Of a DNA stretch of 64,000 nucleotides, positions 1-64,000 are shown one piece after another. How positions within the stretch are numbered: the stretch's first letter is position 1; every line of letters begins with the position of its first letter. The position numbers and the translations under genes were made by a program. The notes under the pieces are model-generated. The model worked only from the letters and a program-made list of their open reading frames with translations, had not been told where the DNA came from and did no database searches. The DNA is from Lamellibrachia columna (lineage: Eukaryota; Annelida; Polychaeta; Sabellida; Siboglinidae): assembly GCA_963662155.1 (NCBI GenBank), contig OY759262.1, positions 14,899,782-14,963,781 of the forward strand. Reading direction: 5' to 3'.

Positions 1-80
1 TGAAACATTTATATATACTACCCTTCATGTGAAACTGATTCGCAAACATTGACATGCGCCAGATCTTAGTCGTGTCTGTG

Positions 81-300
81 TTAATATCTTGGCGGAAGGA
101 TGATACAATGTAGCTGCAAAGGGAAGCCAGTGAGATTAATATCTTGGCGGAAGGATGATACAATGTAGCTGCAAAGGGAAGCCAGTGAGATTAATATCTT
201 GGCGGAAGGATGATACAATGTAGCTGCAAAGGGAAGCCAGTGAGATTAATATCTTGGCGGAAGGATGATACAATGTAGCTGCAAAGGGAAGCCAGTGAGA
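81..300. repeat. 55-bp tandem repeat, 4 copies
   Basis: Four back-to-back units start at 81, 136, 191 and 246, each beginning TTAATATCTTGGCGGAAGG. They are essentially identical, which implies recent expansion. Confidence 0.95.
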
Positions 301-1872
301 TGATCCTTACATGGGTAACGGGACACACACAGCCACTGTCATTCATTTGCCCTGGGGCAAACGGGGTGAAAAGCACACTACTGTCCACCGTGTTTTATGA
401 TATCCACTCTCTGTGTTGACTGTCAATATTGTCTGCTACCTGAAAGTTGGCCGGAATTGCTATGGGCAGATGGAAGATGGTTAAAAATGTTGACAGCTGT
501 GGCCACTTTACACGCAATAATTACAGTTTGCATGCATCCAATAATAGGCCCGTATTGTCGCCTTCCCGTGTGTTACATGTGGGATTGTGTCCAGTGGCGC
601 CATGCAGGGCGATATATGTTATATTGTCTCATTTGTTTGAGTACTATTGGGATCAGACTTGGGGTTAATTACATTGTAATTGGAATTGAAATATTCCAAT
701 TCTGGAATTGGTGAAAATGTAATTGATATTTTCAATTACATTCCTGTGGCTATAACACAAGAGTGCACACAATTGACGATGTAACATACTGTATGGCGTA
801 CTGGTTTGACTGAATAAAAACACCTGTTTCAAAGCTGCATAAAATACTGATACACCAGTATACCGCCATACGGTACACAACATTAGTTCTTATACAGTGT
901 GGTGTACAGTCCTTGGGACTGCTCAAAGCGTGATACACTTCACCCCCTGGCAGACCTGTCCATATCAACATTATCCTGACTTCTCTTAGAAGCATTCAGC
1001 CACACTGCAATTACTGTGCGAGGACTATTTGTTCACATATCCACTTCTGTCTGTAGCCAGGTATCATTTATACAGTCAAGTGAACTGTGGCAATGTGGGC
1101 GAAATTCAAACTATTCACTATAAATAATCATGGTTATGGTTAGTAACTTTGAGGTTTACTGTTGTGTAGGGTATGTGATGGATTCAGTCGATATAGATGT
1201 TCACTATAACTCATCATTCTATACTAATTGGTTCTTACTTGGATAAACAATGACTATTGCTCTCGCTTTAGATGTCTAGTTTCACTTGACCTATGCCACG
1301 CGTGCCATTAAATGATTAACAGCACTTGGGTTTGGCTATTTCTTTGTGGTGTTAACCAGTTTTGCAAAATGATGCATATATTCATTGTAAAAAATCAATG
1401 TTTTTTGCACTGTAAAAACATGAAAGAAGTAAGAAATGTTTTGAGGAAAGTTTGAAAGCCATATCGTAAACATTATGTCTATAAAGTCCTCCCCAAAACA
1501 CATGTTATGATCCTAAAGTGAACCTTTGCCTAACTGTTGTTGATATTGCATATTAACAAGTCAGTTATCAAGTCATAGCCACAATCCCACTTTGGTTTCT
1601 AGTTGTTCCTTCTGTGGTTATATTTTTTATTTACCACAAATAAAAGAATCCATTCAAGCCCATAAATAAAATAATGAATGAGTAATATTAAAAAGTCAAT
1701 ATTGACATAAACTATGCATAACATATATTATGTTTGCGTATTTAAAATTAAGCCAAAACATTTGTTAAAATAATAACACAAATTAATATCCTACAGGATA
1801 TGGCATCATGAAATGAATCGTCAAAGGTTTACTTTAACAATGGAACTTTAACTTCTGATGTTTCTGATACAG

Positions 1873-1938
1873 TTTTGGTTCAGTAGTTCATATGTTTTTG
1901 TTCAGTACTTCATATGTTTTGGTTCAGTACTTCATATG
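1873..1938 (+). repeat. 21-22 bp repeat carrying decoy acceptors
   Basis: Three units of the form TTTTGGTTCAGTASTTCATATG (written in full here only as its two halves TTTTGGTTCAG and TASTTCATATG) lie directly upstream of the true acceptor at 1954-1955. Each carries TTCAG, a 3' splice-site look-alike. None of the three decoys gives a usable frame: two shift it, and the first meets TAG at once. Confidence 0.8.
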
Positions 1939-1955
1939 TTTGATGTATGTTTCAG

Positions 1956-52833
<50,878 letters not shown>

Positions 52834-54440
52834 ATGCAATTGTCAGACTACGTCTGCGGCCGACACTGCCATGATACGCTGGCGCCACCCTTCATGAAGG
52901 ACTGGCTTCCTAGCATGCATGTGTTGGGGCCTGGTGGCTCCGTTGTGAATTAACTCTCATCGTATAATGAGTATGGCACTGTGTGCATGGGCATTGAAGT
53001 CAGGTTGTGCCACTAGGTGGCAGCATATGGCCTGACGAAGAACCGCGTAAATATCGTGTGGTTTGTAGAGTGGCTGGGGCACAAGCCTCGAGGTAGGTGC
53101 GGTGTGTACTGCTGGTGGCTGGTGTCTCGGTCGAGCAGTTGCACCCATTAGGATAATTTTATTCATGGATCGCATATCTGGATAGTGAAGACGACGAGTC
53201 TTCTTGTCAAGTTGATAGGTACAATCACGTACTGGCTGATTGCTCGAGGCTGGACAATAGGGTGAGTGCATTTGGATGCAGGGTCTATCCTTCTGCAGTG
53301 CCTTGTAGTCCGTCTTGGTTTTGAATGAATTGTTACTGAATGACGGGGGTTTCTAGAATCACCCTGAGTGCTTAGTTGGTTGGTCCGCTCATCTGGCGTG
53401 GGCGCTTATACTTCCAGTCGGTTTGTGGACAATTAGAGGCATTTGAAAGTTAGACATACGCATGTACAGTTTACGGCATAGGAACTAGTTGTAGAATCTT
53501 TCAGTAGCGGTATTAGCCAAAGTTGCGACGTGCTGCGGGGCAGAAATGGCGAGCACATTTATCAAAATTTCTCATTCTGAAGGCAGAAAAAAATAAAACC
53601 TCTTCGCACAGTGTTGGAAATATTCTTTCAGTTGCTGCCATGTCTTTCAGTGTTAAACTCACTCCAATGATGTGCTTGCTGGTTAGAATCGTCAGCTCGT
53701 TTGTGGTGTCTGATGGTGTAAAACGGTATCCCCCGCAATGTTTGTCTGTCCCATCACTCCATGTAAATACGCACACATCAAAGGGCAGGTTACGTCGGCG
53801 GCGACTGCAAGTAGGTCTATTTGTGATATTTATGTGTTGGCGTCAGTGCACGTCGACTGCGTGCACATGTACTTGTGTTTGTTTTTATATCTGTCATGTA
53901 TGTTCCTTGTAGAGACTGGTATATCACTGGTTCTGTCAATCGCCATTCAGTTCTGAGTAGCGTGCAGACTGAACATTGGAAGTGCCCAGAGATAGTTTGC
54001 TTTCCCACTTGTTACTTTACTGAAAGAAGCTTTAGCAAACTGTCTACTTGTAAGCATTTTTACACACTTTTACAGCCATTGTAATTGTACATCTAATGAC
54101 ACCGACAAACTCTCCTTTCACGTGCAGAGGCTACAACTGTTAAACGTTTCCTAGTGCTGCGATTTGGTTGCTCTAAACGGGGCTCATGATGTGATCAAGT
54201 GCTGTTTTTTTGTAATTGAATTTATATGTATATCTATATATAAATTAACATGTACATTTCTACATTGTTTTGTACATTATGAGCAGACTTGTTACATTTA
54301 AAATGAACACACGCATGCACACATTCAAAATGTAATTAATAACTAACAAATTGTTTTCTTACAGACTTATTGGTGCATGATTCATGTCAAATTCAGCTTT
54401 GATTTGCTGAACACACATGTAATAAATGTATATTACTCTT
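52834..54440 (+). other. probable 3' UTR of MRCK
   Basis: No further coding sequence follows the stop; open stretches here are short and unrelated to known proteins. Candidate polyadenylation signals are AATAAA at 53592-53597 and 54421-54426. Which one is used cannot be told from the sequence. Confidence 0.55.
54421..54426 (+). terminator. candidate poly(A) signal AATAAA for MRCK
   Basis: AATAAA about 1.6 kb after the stop, followed by T-rich sequence. An alternative lies at 53592-53597. Confidence 0.4.
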
Positions 54441-57400
54441 ACTGTATCCGTATATTAGGCACAGTTCTAATGAATATTGTTGGCAAGGTATTGATGAAAA
54501 GAATCTAAACAGTGCCAAGCAAGGTTCACTTCACTTGTCTGCTTCTTCATGTTGGTCATCAAAGTGCCAAGAATTAGTTATTGTCCAGATTGGTCAGATC
54601 AAACGTGTCGTCACTGCTCACTGTTAAACTGCGATGGTGGCGTGTGAAAATTCAGTGATTTCTTTACATCTCCAACCATTATTAATAGCATTAGCTATTT
54701 GAATGTCTGCATACACTTGACGTTTGCTACAAGATGGTGTCTAATATATAACAGTGATGACTACTAGCAACAAGACAGCCGCAATAACATCTTGACAACT
54801 ACAACTGGAATATGTTGTAGCAAGTGAAACTGGGCAGGCGCTGTTGTAGGTCTGTTAGGTGATAATGTTGCAATCATTACTTTCGATATCAAAAGAGCAA
54901 TTTGGTAATATATTGCATATTTATGTTGTGCGTGTTATTCAGATATTGTCCAACGTGAATTATGTGTCTTAACGATAACAAGAGGCCATGGTAAGTGTGG
55001 GGAGTATCTTGTGTGTACAGACATCAAGCGTCAAATGTCATACTGGGGGTTGGGTAGGAATGAGCATATGGGGCGGGGGGTAGGTGCAGTGTCACAATGA
55101 TGGTTGTATGTATTTGTACAGATGTTTGTCGCGTCTCTGTAAGGATTCTTTCCTGCGTCTTATCTGCCAAGTCAATGCAGAATGACATCATACAACGGGC
55201 TCTTCGTTCCTTGTCAATTCAGTTCTGTCTGTCAACAGTTTGTTTTCATGTTGTGAAATACACATCCACAAGTTCTGTCTTTCAAGGCCAAGTTTATTAT
55301 TACTGGCCCCAACTTGTCTGATCACGCCAATGCACCATGCAAGCTTCCACGAATCCATTTGTTTATCTAAATTAGTTCAGTTATTTAAATTAGTTCAGTT
55401 AAATTAATCACTTTACTAATTGGTCGTCATGCTTGGTTTTAGTCCACCTATTATTGGTGTGTGCAGAAAATGCCATCCAAGACCTACTGGAATATGTAGT
55501 AGCATAAATGTTAATACATGGTATTGGCTCAGTAATCGTTTACTTTTGTAAATTTATCATGAAAAGTTGCCAGATCTAGTAAGAGAAAGACGACACAAAA
55601 AAGGAAATGTTTGCAAATATCTACAAAATGTGTAAATTTTACATACGAATTCACAATTTTTTCTGTCAAGTGTCCAATTTATTTCTCTTCATATTACCTA
55701 AGAAGATCCACAGTGTAAATGACAAGCATGCTTCATACTCCCAGACACGCACAAACGCACCCTTCAGCCAACTCCATAGGAACAATTACACTACACAGTA
55801 GGATTTAATTAATTAACATGGAACAGAACATAGACGGTGCTATTCCACCACCAATGCTTATCTGGACATCAGAATTGCACATAATGCGTGCAAATATCAA
55901 AATTACATTGTGTGTGTTTATTTACAGTACTAATGATGATTATGCCTCATCCTGTTTGTTCATGCTGCAACGATCGTGAGCAAGATGCAACGAATGACCA
56001 CTTTCAAACACTGTCCATCTGTGGCCTCGCACAATGCACCAACATCGCATAGTGGTGCCCTCTGCTGCTGCATACGGCATGCCATCTGGAGGTGTTTTCG
56101 TTGAACCCGCGCATGAGCATCGTTTGAAGGAAGACATCGAAACATGTCCCACATCCATGTCATTAGTGCAGCGCTTTGTCCTGCAAGATCACAGCCCAGA
56201 GTTAACGATGCAAACTTAATACCATGAAAGATTTACTTTCGTGGAGGTGTTATTTATAGACATAAATTTTCACAATATCAACCCTAGACTTAAGTCATTT
56301 CATACCAACTTGAATGTTCTAACTTAAAAATATGATTGCCCCCAAAGTGGAAAATGTCATAATTTTTCACAAAAACTGGGAAACAACATTACCAAGGAAT
56401 TACTTGAGGAATGTTGAATATTTCGTGAACATTTACATCAATAAAAACAATCGCTGATAGTTCCCTGCTTTTACATACTTGTACGTTAACCCCTCACTGA
56501 CTGGATATCGTACTTGATATGAAATTGTTTGATCAAATCTCCAAATATGACGTTCTGCAACGAGAATGCTCCATCATAAACCTCAAATCTTAATACTGTC
56601 AATCAAGTTTTTTCACAAAGCTAAATGTATTTTTATTATTAAAAAAACCTGGTAAAAACCGAAGTCTGGCTCGGTTGATGGTGGACTTTGTGGATGAAGT
56701 CTTAGAATCCGACTCCACACGACATTGTGATTGCAAAATCAACCAAACAAAGACGCAAAACAAAAACATTGCATATATTATTATACTTTTAGTAGTAATG
56801 TTGCCTTTAATAAGCAACAATTTTCATCTTGTAGTACAACTATATTTAGAAGATGACATTTCAGAGTTAAATATCTCTACCAAAGTAGCCATGACAACAT
56901 AAAAATGGTAATTAAATCACCGCAAACCTGATGCATGTATGGGACATTCCAACCTAAACAATTGTTTACAAAAGAACTTTGTTATTGTTTTATAATAATT
57001 ACAATAGTGCAATTCTTTCAAAAAATTTTAATATACGTGCCTTTAGGAAAACAATTTAATATCAAGACATTTACTTTGGGTGTTTACAACATACCTAGGC
57101 AACTTTGCAACTGATATAATTACTGCTACTCAGTAATGCACAAAACACAATTAAGATCTCACAAGATTTATTTCTCATTTGCATGCTTTTTAAAATCAGT
57201 CACAAGAACAAACTTCATACGACTGCCACGTTCGCACTAGGCCAGCCCCCATGGATCATGGACACATTATTGGACTGGGACATTTAATCCTAGACACCAC
57301 TGTGGTGGCTACATACATAGCGATACAAAGTTATTGACTCACGCCAACCACCGAGCTTACAAGTTGTCATCTAAACCACTAGATGGCAGCACCAGGCAAC

Positions 57401-57878
57401 CAGTCGGAGATGTGGAATAACTTGCAGCTGTCCGGATTACGTTTAACGATCTAAAATCCCTTCCTGTGTGCGACACACGTTGCTGCAGAATCGGTCAGCA
57501 AAATAGCACATCTTAATTACTTACTAACTTGCGACAAACTAGATTTGAGAATTTAATAATATTATTAATCAATAGTATGGGATACCTCCGACTAACATAT
57601 CCAGCAATATATATTCACTATACAGATCACCAGTGCTGGCAGCTGAGAATTGCTGCGAAATATATATACTATATATATATATACACAGCTAACTCGCCCA
57701 CATAACAAGCGGTCATGAACGTAGGACTTGTCAACATACGCGTACAGTACATAGATCAGTGTTCAGTGTGTTTGTGAAAGTCTACGTTTGTGTATGTGTA
57801 CATATACATACACCCATAATTTTGTGTATACATGCATATACATATGTATGCACCATCTAGGTTATATTTATGATACAT
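54441..57878. other. intergenic or distal 3' UTR sequence between convergent genes
   Basis: AT-rich, with no ORF worth calling and no recognisable element. It may include extended 3' UTR of either gene; several TTTATT words (for example 55917 and 57170) could be minus-strand poly(A) signals. Confidence 0.5.
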
Positions 57879-57884
57879 TTTATT
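57879..57884 (-). terminator. candidate poly(A) signal for the B56 gene
   Basis: TTTATT on the plus strand is AATAAA on the minus strand. It is the nearest one I found downstream of the B56 stop, giving a 3' UTR of about 1.75 kb. Confidence 0.4.
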
Positions 57885-59630
57885 CAAAAGCCATGGCCTC
57901 CCGTCCCGCCCCACATCAATAACAACAAACTCTAAAAAATTTCTTTTCAGCCACACACTGAAAAAGTGATGTTACTGCTACAGGTCTTATGTATAATAAC
58001 CACCGGAAGCCTTGTATCTTTTAAGATCTTTTGTAACATCCTTAGTTGTTGTAGTTTTGTATTAATTTTAACATTACGTTAAAACCAGCTAGTTTAAAGC
58101 ACACGTCCCTACGAAGAGAAATGTCCCATAATTAATGTACTACATATTTTGAGGATTTGAAGAGGCCCAAGTGATTAGTCTCTACACTGAATAACAAGAA
58201 CAGACATTGTCTGGTTCTGCTCACAAAGATCTCAGTGATATACCCATCCCTCATCACAGACTGCAGCAACTGTGACGTTCATTACCAGCTCCCTTCCATT
58301 CCCACCATACCCTATCCGCTTCCACCATACCCTATCTGTTCCCACCATACCCTATCTGCTCCCACCACACACTATCCACTCCCACCATACCCTATCTGCT
58401 CCCACCACACACTATCCACTCCCACCATACCCTATCTGCTCCCATCATACCCTATCTGCTTCCGCCATACACTATCTGCTTCCACTAGCTGCTAGCTCCC
58501 AGAGCCCAAATGCAGGATCATCTTATAATGCATCTATTTATAAAAATGCCATTAGCCATAATTTTACGTAATCACTGCATCAAGAGGTGAGGAAATTCGC
58601 AGAAGCAACGCCGCACCAACAAACATGCTGGCATCTTAAACTTAACTGTGCGTTCGTCTGCAGATTCCCTGCAACTTGCACACAGATGTTCTAAAGGTAC
58701 TTAGGGTGCTGCGTGCAGTTGTGCCTACCACAGGCAAGCACAACATGTCATTCTATCATCATACAGCAGCAGACAATGACAAGCTTGCAGAACGTCACTT
58801 CTGGCTAGTGTCTTGGCTTACTGCATTCGCACACAGACAGTGATTGCGCGCGTATATCAAAGATTCGATAGTCCGTGTGTGTATGTGTGTGTGTATGTGC
58901 TTACAACGCACACAAATGTACGCATGATGCACGTTGTACATGCCTGTACAATGCCCTCGTGCACTGAGAAGTCCCGATGTATCTACAACGTCCGACCGTG
59001 TAGATAATGCCCATGTAGACGTAAAACGTTCACGTATGCACAGACAACATATAAGCTACAAGAATACAGTGCCCTCGAACGTGGGCAACATCCACGCATG
59101 TACATGTCCGAATAATACAACTTGTCAAGTGTCATCCCTGGGACTGACAGGTGTCGCATGACACCACATCACCTGTCACTGAGTCACCATGTCAGGCTGA
59201 ATGTCAAACTGATATGTGTCGCAGATGAAGACATTAGGCAGTCGAGCTATAAATTGAATGTTCTACGGCAGTCCCTGCACACACTGTCCGATCGGATGTC
59301 ACGAGAATCTGCTGGTGACAACATAGTGCCACCTGGTGTGTAATGCAAGCACTGCACGGAGGCAACAGAGTCAGGCTGCTGATCGAGACAGCAACAGAAA
59401 ACGCTGACACAAGTGTCGACAATTAAGGAACTTTAGCCAGGCTGCCATGAAGGCTGTTGTCGCCGGAACGATGTGCCCATGCTGCCTCTACTGGGGTGTA
59501 GTAGGTGGACACACCCGCCAGTGGATACATCCGCCAGGTGTGCTGCGGAATGAATCACAAACGGATGATGTCGCTGGTGACTGAATGGCCGTACAGCAGG
59601 GTGGCACATTCAGTTGGCAGTTATGGTAAC
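57885..59630 (-). other. probable 3' UTR of the B56 (PPP2R5) gene
   Basis: Non-coding sequence after the stop. It contains a 20-bp tandem repeat (58300-58490, units CCCACCATACCCTATCTGCT) and otherwise nothing recognisable. Confidence 0.5.
58300..58490. repeat. 20-bp tandem repeat, about 9 units
   Basis: CCCACCATACCCTATCTGCT with CCACACACTATCCACT variants. Confidence 0.9.
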
Positions 59631-59774
59631 TCAGCTTTTCTCGTTCGGTGTAGCGAGGAACTCGTCGGGGCGCTTGTGCGACTCGAGGGCCTTGATTGTA
59701 TAGGTGTCGTGCGGGATGTCCGACTTGCGACGTATCAGCGGCTTCTTGTTCTTGGCGACGCGTCCGATCTGCAC
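59631..59774 (-). CDS. PPP2R5: PP2A B56 regulatory subunit, last coding exon
   Basis: On the minus strand, after an acceptor (GACGCAG) at 59775-59776, 47 residues and TGA are encoded: VQIGRVAKNKKPLIRRKSDI, then PHDTYTIKALESHKRPDEFL and ATPNEKS. This matches the C-terminus of vertebrate PPP2R5D ([26 protein letters not shown]). B56 subunits target the PP2A catalytic core to LxxIxE-containing substrates. RRKS is a PKA-type consensus in the tail and is conserved here. The B56 HEAT-repeat body lies upstream, outside the window. Phase 0. Confidence 0.93.
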   Translation of the reverse strand: MQIGRVAKNKKPLIRRKSDIPHDTYTIKALESHKRPDEFLATPNEKS

Positions 59775-61080
59775 CTGCGTCAGGACAGAAAGGAGAAAGC
59801 ACATGCAGCTAGTGTCCGGTGGGCGGGCGAGCAGACTATGCTGATGCACGCGTCATAGTCGTCCAGCATGGGCTGCGTGCATGCATGAGTGCAATGTTGT
59901 GGAGACACAACGAATAACAGAGCAATGTGCTGACATGCAAGGCAGTGAGACTTGTGACAGGTGAAGAAGGGAGGACATGGACAGTTTCACCGAGATCAGT
60001 TGTACACAAATTCAAAGCACACCGGGCTATAAAGACATTCACTCGTTCCCATAGCCCGATGCTCCAAACGTAACCGAGTGTGCCAGAATGTCTACGCCAA
60101 GCAACAGAGAAAGAGACAGACGGATGACAGCGTCATGGTATTCTGAATCCACACAGACGGCACACCAGTTGAGTTGTGAACAAAGTGCACCAAAGCGAGA
60201 CACAGTGCGGATCAAACGGTGCCCCACAAGGATGCATGAACTGTGCCAACAGTCAGTGCACACGCACCATGTAGTTGTACATAAGAGAGAACACAGCAGC
60301 ATCAGGAAGGAACAGTCCATAGAATAGGTAACCACAGAGTGCAAAGTGCATCCCACTTAGTGCATCAGGTGTCACTGTGCATGATGCTAACATGGACATC
60401 AAAACACGCATCAACGACAACAGTGCAGCTCCTTAAAAAACTAACTGTACAAATTCCCTCACATGTTGAATTCTTCTGCATTTATCTTGTTATATCTATA
60501 AGATGTAGCTTAACTGGTGTACTACTATATATTTCAATAGATTTGGTAAATCAAAATCATAACATTTAATCACAAAGCATATATGAACCTTGGATTTCTC
60601 AAGGATATTTATCAACAAACTTTTAAGAAAGTAAACCTTAAAGCTATGCTTTCAGCATCAAGGTCTGTTTATATATGGGACATGTCTGTTGAAATGTCTC
60701 TAATAACTATTGATACATATACATCTTATTCTGACTGAATTGTCATACAAATTGACTACAAATGTTACTACAACATTGATAACACTTTCTCACAAAACAT
60801 CAAGCGGAACCTCACTCCTAATAGTTCTTTCCTTAGTACAGTAATCACACAAACAGGTAATTACACTTGACTTATATCTACATATACTGCACGATAAATA
60901 CTTCAGTTTTACATCATGTAAATGATTAAAGAATCAATTCAGTGATTCCTCAATGGGGTGATTCTTATGCAAGTAACGACTACATAAATTACTTTTTTAT
61001 CACAAACACAACTATAAAAGCTCTTCTTCGATATTAAAACATAAAAATCTATTCCAACCTCAAATGTACATAAAAAGAAT

Positions 61081-61140
<60 letters not shown>

Positions 61141-62998
61141 AAACACCCACACACATGCCCAAACACCCACCAAATTATTCGCATATCAAATTTCCTAGGC
61201 CAACAAATTTCACCTTTTACAATATCAACAGATTGAAATACCTTCAGGCTATTGATTACAATTTACTTCAAGACTTCTGAATAGGCCCCGTCCGACAGAT
61301 AATATCAGTGATTATCGATCACTGATTCACCTACTATTAGATAAGCAATAAGCCAAGTTACTATACGTGAACAAATTAATACTCCCTATAAATTTTGCCT
61401 CTTGACACAAGTGATTAAATTTATTAGTAAATAAAGGATTTGGCAGTTGGCAGGGAGAAGGGCAAACGCATTCTAACAGTTCCCCGCTAGAGTAAAGTAG
61501 ATATCTCGGTAATTATGACTAGCAAAATATCCATCACTTAAGTCATTAATTAAACTGCATCTCTCAACTGCATTTCTCCAAAACTGTGCTCACACGACTG
61601 CTGTCGGATGCAGTTGTGAGATCTGTCGGGAGCACAGTTCGTCCTGGAGGCAACAATTCAGTAGGTCTAGATCTCGCCGCAGCTACAGGTTTCAGGGTTG
61701 TTGTTATAGCCCCACTTTCGCATGTTTACAAGATCTGCCCATCCCTGTTCCTAGGCGGTTCAGCATCTTCCAGGTGGCAATGATTCAGATGCTGGTATTC
61801 CGAGGTTGGTGCGATTATCTAGTGAAGCCAGGCGCTTGTGCCATTCCTGGATATGTGGTTGTATAGTTGGTGACAAGGGTCGTTTGTCTGACACGAATGT
61901 TCTGTTATGTTTTGTCTTCTCAACGTGTGTTTTGAATGACATTGGAGCACATGCATTACTTGATAAAGAAACGATTCAAGAAATTAAATAAATGAATATG
62001 TTTATTTATATATTTTAATGGACTTTTAGTTTGTACATGCAGTGATTAGCGTAAGCTAGAAACTGGCACATCCAGGAACTTTTATTTATTTAAGAAACTC
62101 ATTGGCTATTACTGGAATGGTGACCTGCTGAAGAACGCATGTTTACACGGGTGCGTGTGCACGTGTGTGCATGCACCTATATACACCTATAAACACACAC
62201 ACCTATATATGCTACATATATACCCTTATGAAGCATAGTTTCTCACGTCTAATATGTGATATGTGACACTGACGGGTCACCAAACCAACTTCATAAATAT
62301 CCAGTGCCATCCAAATTACTCAACTTTTTCAAAATATGAACTTTCTTACAATACTTAAAAACAATCAGTCAATAAAAATATAAAATTATTTCTAGAATGA
62401 ACACATGCATATTTCAGAAATGAACATTTATCTGAGATGACCCCTTTGACGACACAAAATAACAGCAAGAGACGTCGGTGAAGCAGACACTGAGGTAGTG
62501 CACACATACACTTCTAGTAGCTCATACATCAAGCTGGCAAGACACAGCAACCGATAAAACCCGCATTCCCGTTACAGGGTTCGATCAGGGAACTAACTTT
62601 AAAATTCCCTGACGAAAACGTAATTTTTCCTGACCAAAACGACAACAAATAAGTGTGTTTATTACGACGGCCACCTAGCGCCCCTACAGACACCCAATCA
62701 ACCGTACAGCTATCCAATCCACCCTTTTTATCTCAAATTAAAATTAATGTTTAAAAATATAAAAGATCTTTGGAGTTTTCACACTAAAGTAATTTCCAAG
62801 ACTATCATAGCCATGAGAATGTACTTCATATCTGACAAAACATAAAAATTACCAGACGTTTCCCTAACTTTATTCAGGAAGTTATCTGACTTTCCATTAA
62901 AACAGTGCTGTTGACTTCTCTCACAACACGGCAAAACACGTCATGCAGGCGTGGTCAGTCTGATTTGGTCACTCAGCCATGGTCAAGCGGTCACTCAC
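59775..62998 (-). other. last intron of the B56 gene (3.2 kb)
   Basis: AT-rich, with a (GCAC)n tetranucleotide run (61081-61138) and TG/CA words near 62145-62200. Short open frames at 61586-61991 resemble nothing I know. No additional exon is supported. Confidence 0.65.
61081..61138. repeat. (GCAC)n tetranucleotide microsatellite
   Basis: About 14 perfect tandem GCAC units. Confidence 0.97.
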
Positions 62999-63124
62999 CT
63001 CTTGCGCCTCTGATGCCAGTCTCTCCATGCTCACGTCCATGTCGGTGTTGTCGTCGCCTCCACCCGTGTCTCCCATCTCCATCTGATTGGTCCGGTTCGG
63101 CAGTGTCACTGCGTAGTTCTGGAA
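62999..63124 (-). CDS. PPP2R5: PP2A B56 regulatory subunit, penultimate coding exon
   Basis: On the minus strand: acceptor TTCTGCAG/, donor /GTGAGT, 126 nt, phase 0-0, joining exactly to the last exon. It encodes FQNYAVTLPNRTNQMEMGDT, a GGGDDNTDMD stretch and VSMERLASEAQE. It corresponds to the variable linker between the HEAT body and the conserved tail in PPP2R5C/D (which has ...METD/MET..., then ...EA...). Conservation is low, so the call rests on position, phase and the linker pattern. Confidence 0.8.
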
Positions 63125-64000
63125 CTGCAGAAAGATGGCTGGTGACGGCAACCACTCTCAAAACATCACTATACAACACTACACGAAACTGATGTCATTA
63201 GACAACACAGCTACTAACCCCCATAAACCAATGTCAATGACATCCCCACAGTCCGTGTGACATTCCACAATGTATATGTGTACATTACATAAAGCTAGCT
63301 GTACTTCTTGTGAACATGGATCAAGTGTTTGTAAACATTTCATGAGGGTAACTGTACTTGTGAACATGGATCATGTGTTTGTGAACATTTCATGAGGGTA
63401 ACTGCATTTCCTGTGAACCAGGCCTGGAATAATAGTAATATGTAATAGTAACGATTACAATTGTTCAAGTAATAGTAATAGATGGAACAGAATGCAATGT
63501 AATAGTAATAGAAAGCAAAATAATGGTAATTGGGCTATTACTTCGCTATTAGAATTGAACATTTCAGTCACACCAGAATTAAATTTCATTGAAAATAATC
63601 AGACCTAAAAATTCTGTATTTTGACATAACATGACTTGTTAGCATTTCCAATTTGGAACCTTTTGTGTGGTGATAAAATGGTTTCGTATCCGAATCATGA
63701 CAGTCATTGAACATTAGCACTATTAGCAGGAAACACTGGGACAGTGTAACTGTTGCATGGCTAATTGGTCATTTGAAGCCAGGTCCACCAGCCATCTATC
63801 TTTTTCACACAAGCCTATTCATTCATTCACTAAAGCAGAATAAGGGTTCCACGCTTCCATCAATCAGTCATTGCCATCTCCCAACCCTAGCTGCCAGCCA
63901 GCCTGCCAGTTGGTAGCTAGCTTGCACATTATTGACCAAAAGCGTGGAAAATCCTTGAGCTAATAATTAAGTGTCCACCAAGCAGCCGTTGAGCAGTATG
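63125..64000 (-). other. B56 intron
   Basis: No exon is visible; the expected KEREEAWVKIENLA exon is not in the window. It contains a two-copy about 54-bp repeat (63305-63416, GAACATGGATCA and AACATTTCATGAGGGTAACT) and ATAGTAATAG-rich low-complexity sequence (63430-63540). Confidence 0.7.

Larger units (their letters stand above)
1..1955 (+). other. intron upstream of the first visible MRCK exon
   Basis: No coding exon is visible here; the glycine-loop exon expected before the first visible exon is absent, so this is intronic. It holds a perfect four-copy 55-bp repeat (81-300) and an AT-rich self-complementary stretch (about 665-745, alternating GGAATTG/CAATTCC and GTAATTGA/TCAATTAC words). 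Three degenerate repeats abut the acceptor. I see nothing else in it. Confidence 0.7.

Noticed and set aside
53523..53912. 129-codon open frame after the MRCK stop
   Set aside because: Composition is non-coding-like, with no recognisable motif; it sits in the probable 3' UTR.
55940..56219. Overlapping open frames on both strands between the genes
   Set aside because: Short, unrecognised and unsupported by splice sites. Could be UTR sequence.
61586..61991. Adjacent short open frames on both strands in the B56 intron
   Set aside because: No family resemblance and no matching splice sites in phase with the B56 exons.

Overview
This window is invertebrate metazoan nuclear DNA. Coding sequence is cut into about 40 short exons with GT-AG introns, and the introns are packed with minisatellites, tRNA-derived SINEs and a decayed LINE tail. 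I see no bacterial-type operons or viral genes. I cannot name the species. The density of minisatellites, including two that overlap 5' splice sites, reminds me of amphioxus, but a mollusc, hemichordate or other invertebrate is also possible.

Positions 1956-52833 (+ strand) hold almost all of one gene. It encodes an MRCK-type kinase (myotonic dystrophy kinase-related Cdc42-binding kinase; vertebrate CDC42BPA/B/G, fly genghis khan). I could place 40 consecutive coding exons. All junctions agree in phase and sum to 4770 nt (1589 residues plus stop). Exons for the N-terminus and the ATP-binding glycine loop lie upstream of the window. Domain order is: kinase domain from the alphaC region onward (exons 1-4), AGC C-terminal extension with hydrophobic motif (5-6), long coiled coil (7-17), linker (18-19), C1 zinc finger (20-21), PH (22-25), CNH/citron (26-35), then two successive exons that each encode a CRIB/PBD Cdc42-binding motif (36 and 37), and a Ser-rich tail (38-40). 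Known MRCKs have one CRIB. Residue numbers in the entries count from the first codon visible in the window.

The MRCK introns carry the unusual structure. A 48-bp minisatellite with a 957-bp higher-order repeat fills about 6 kb of intron 18. Two minisatellites (after exons 14 and 34) are seeded on the exon end plus 5' splice site, so each unit carries a donor copy. A tandem 24-nt duplication of a 3' splice site offers an in-frame 8-residue insertion in the PH domain. A 22-bp array contains about 23 copies of UGCAUG, the RBFOX-type motif, downstream of a skippable C1 exon. Other arrays have units of 55, 33, 31, 54, 38, 20 and 19 bp. There are also SINE copies, a CR1/L2-like RT tail, a palindromic MITE-like element and a possible DNA transposon.

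From 52834 to about 54.4 kb is the probable MRCK 3' UTR. On the opposite strand, 59631-63124 holds the last two coding exons of a PP2A B56 regulatory subunit (PPP2R5 family), recognised from its C-terminal tail. Its 3' UTR runs toward about 57.9 kb. The two genes are therefore tail-to-tail. In the human genome each MRCK paralogue shares a chromosome with a B56 paralogue, so this may be an old linkage.
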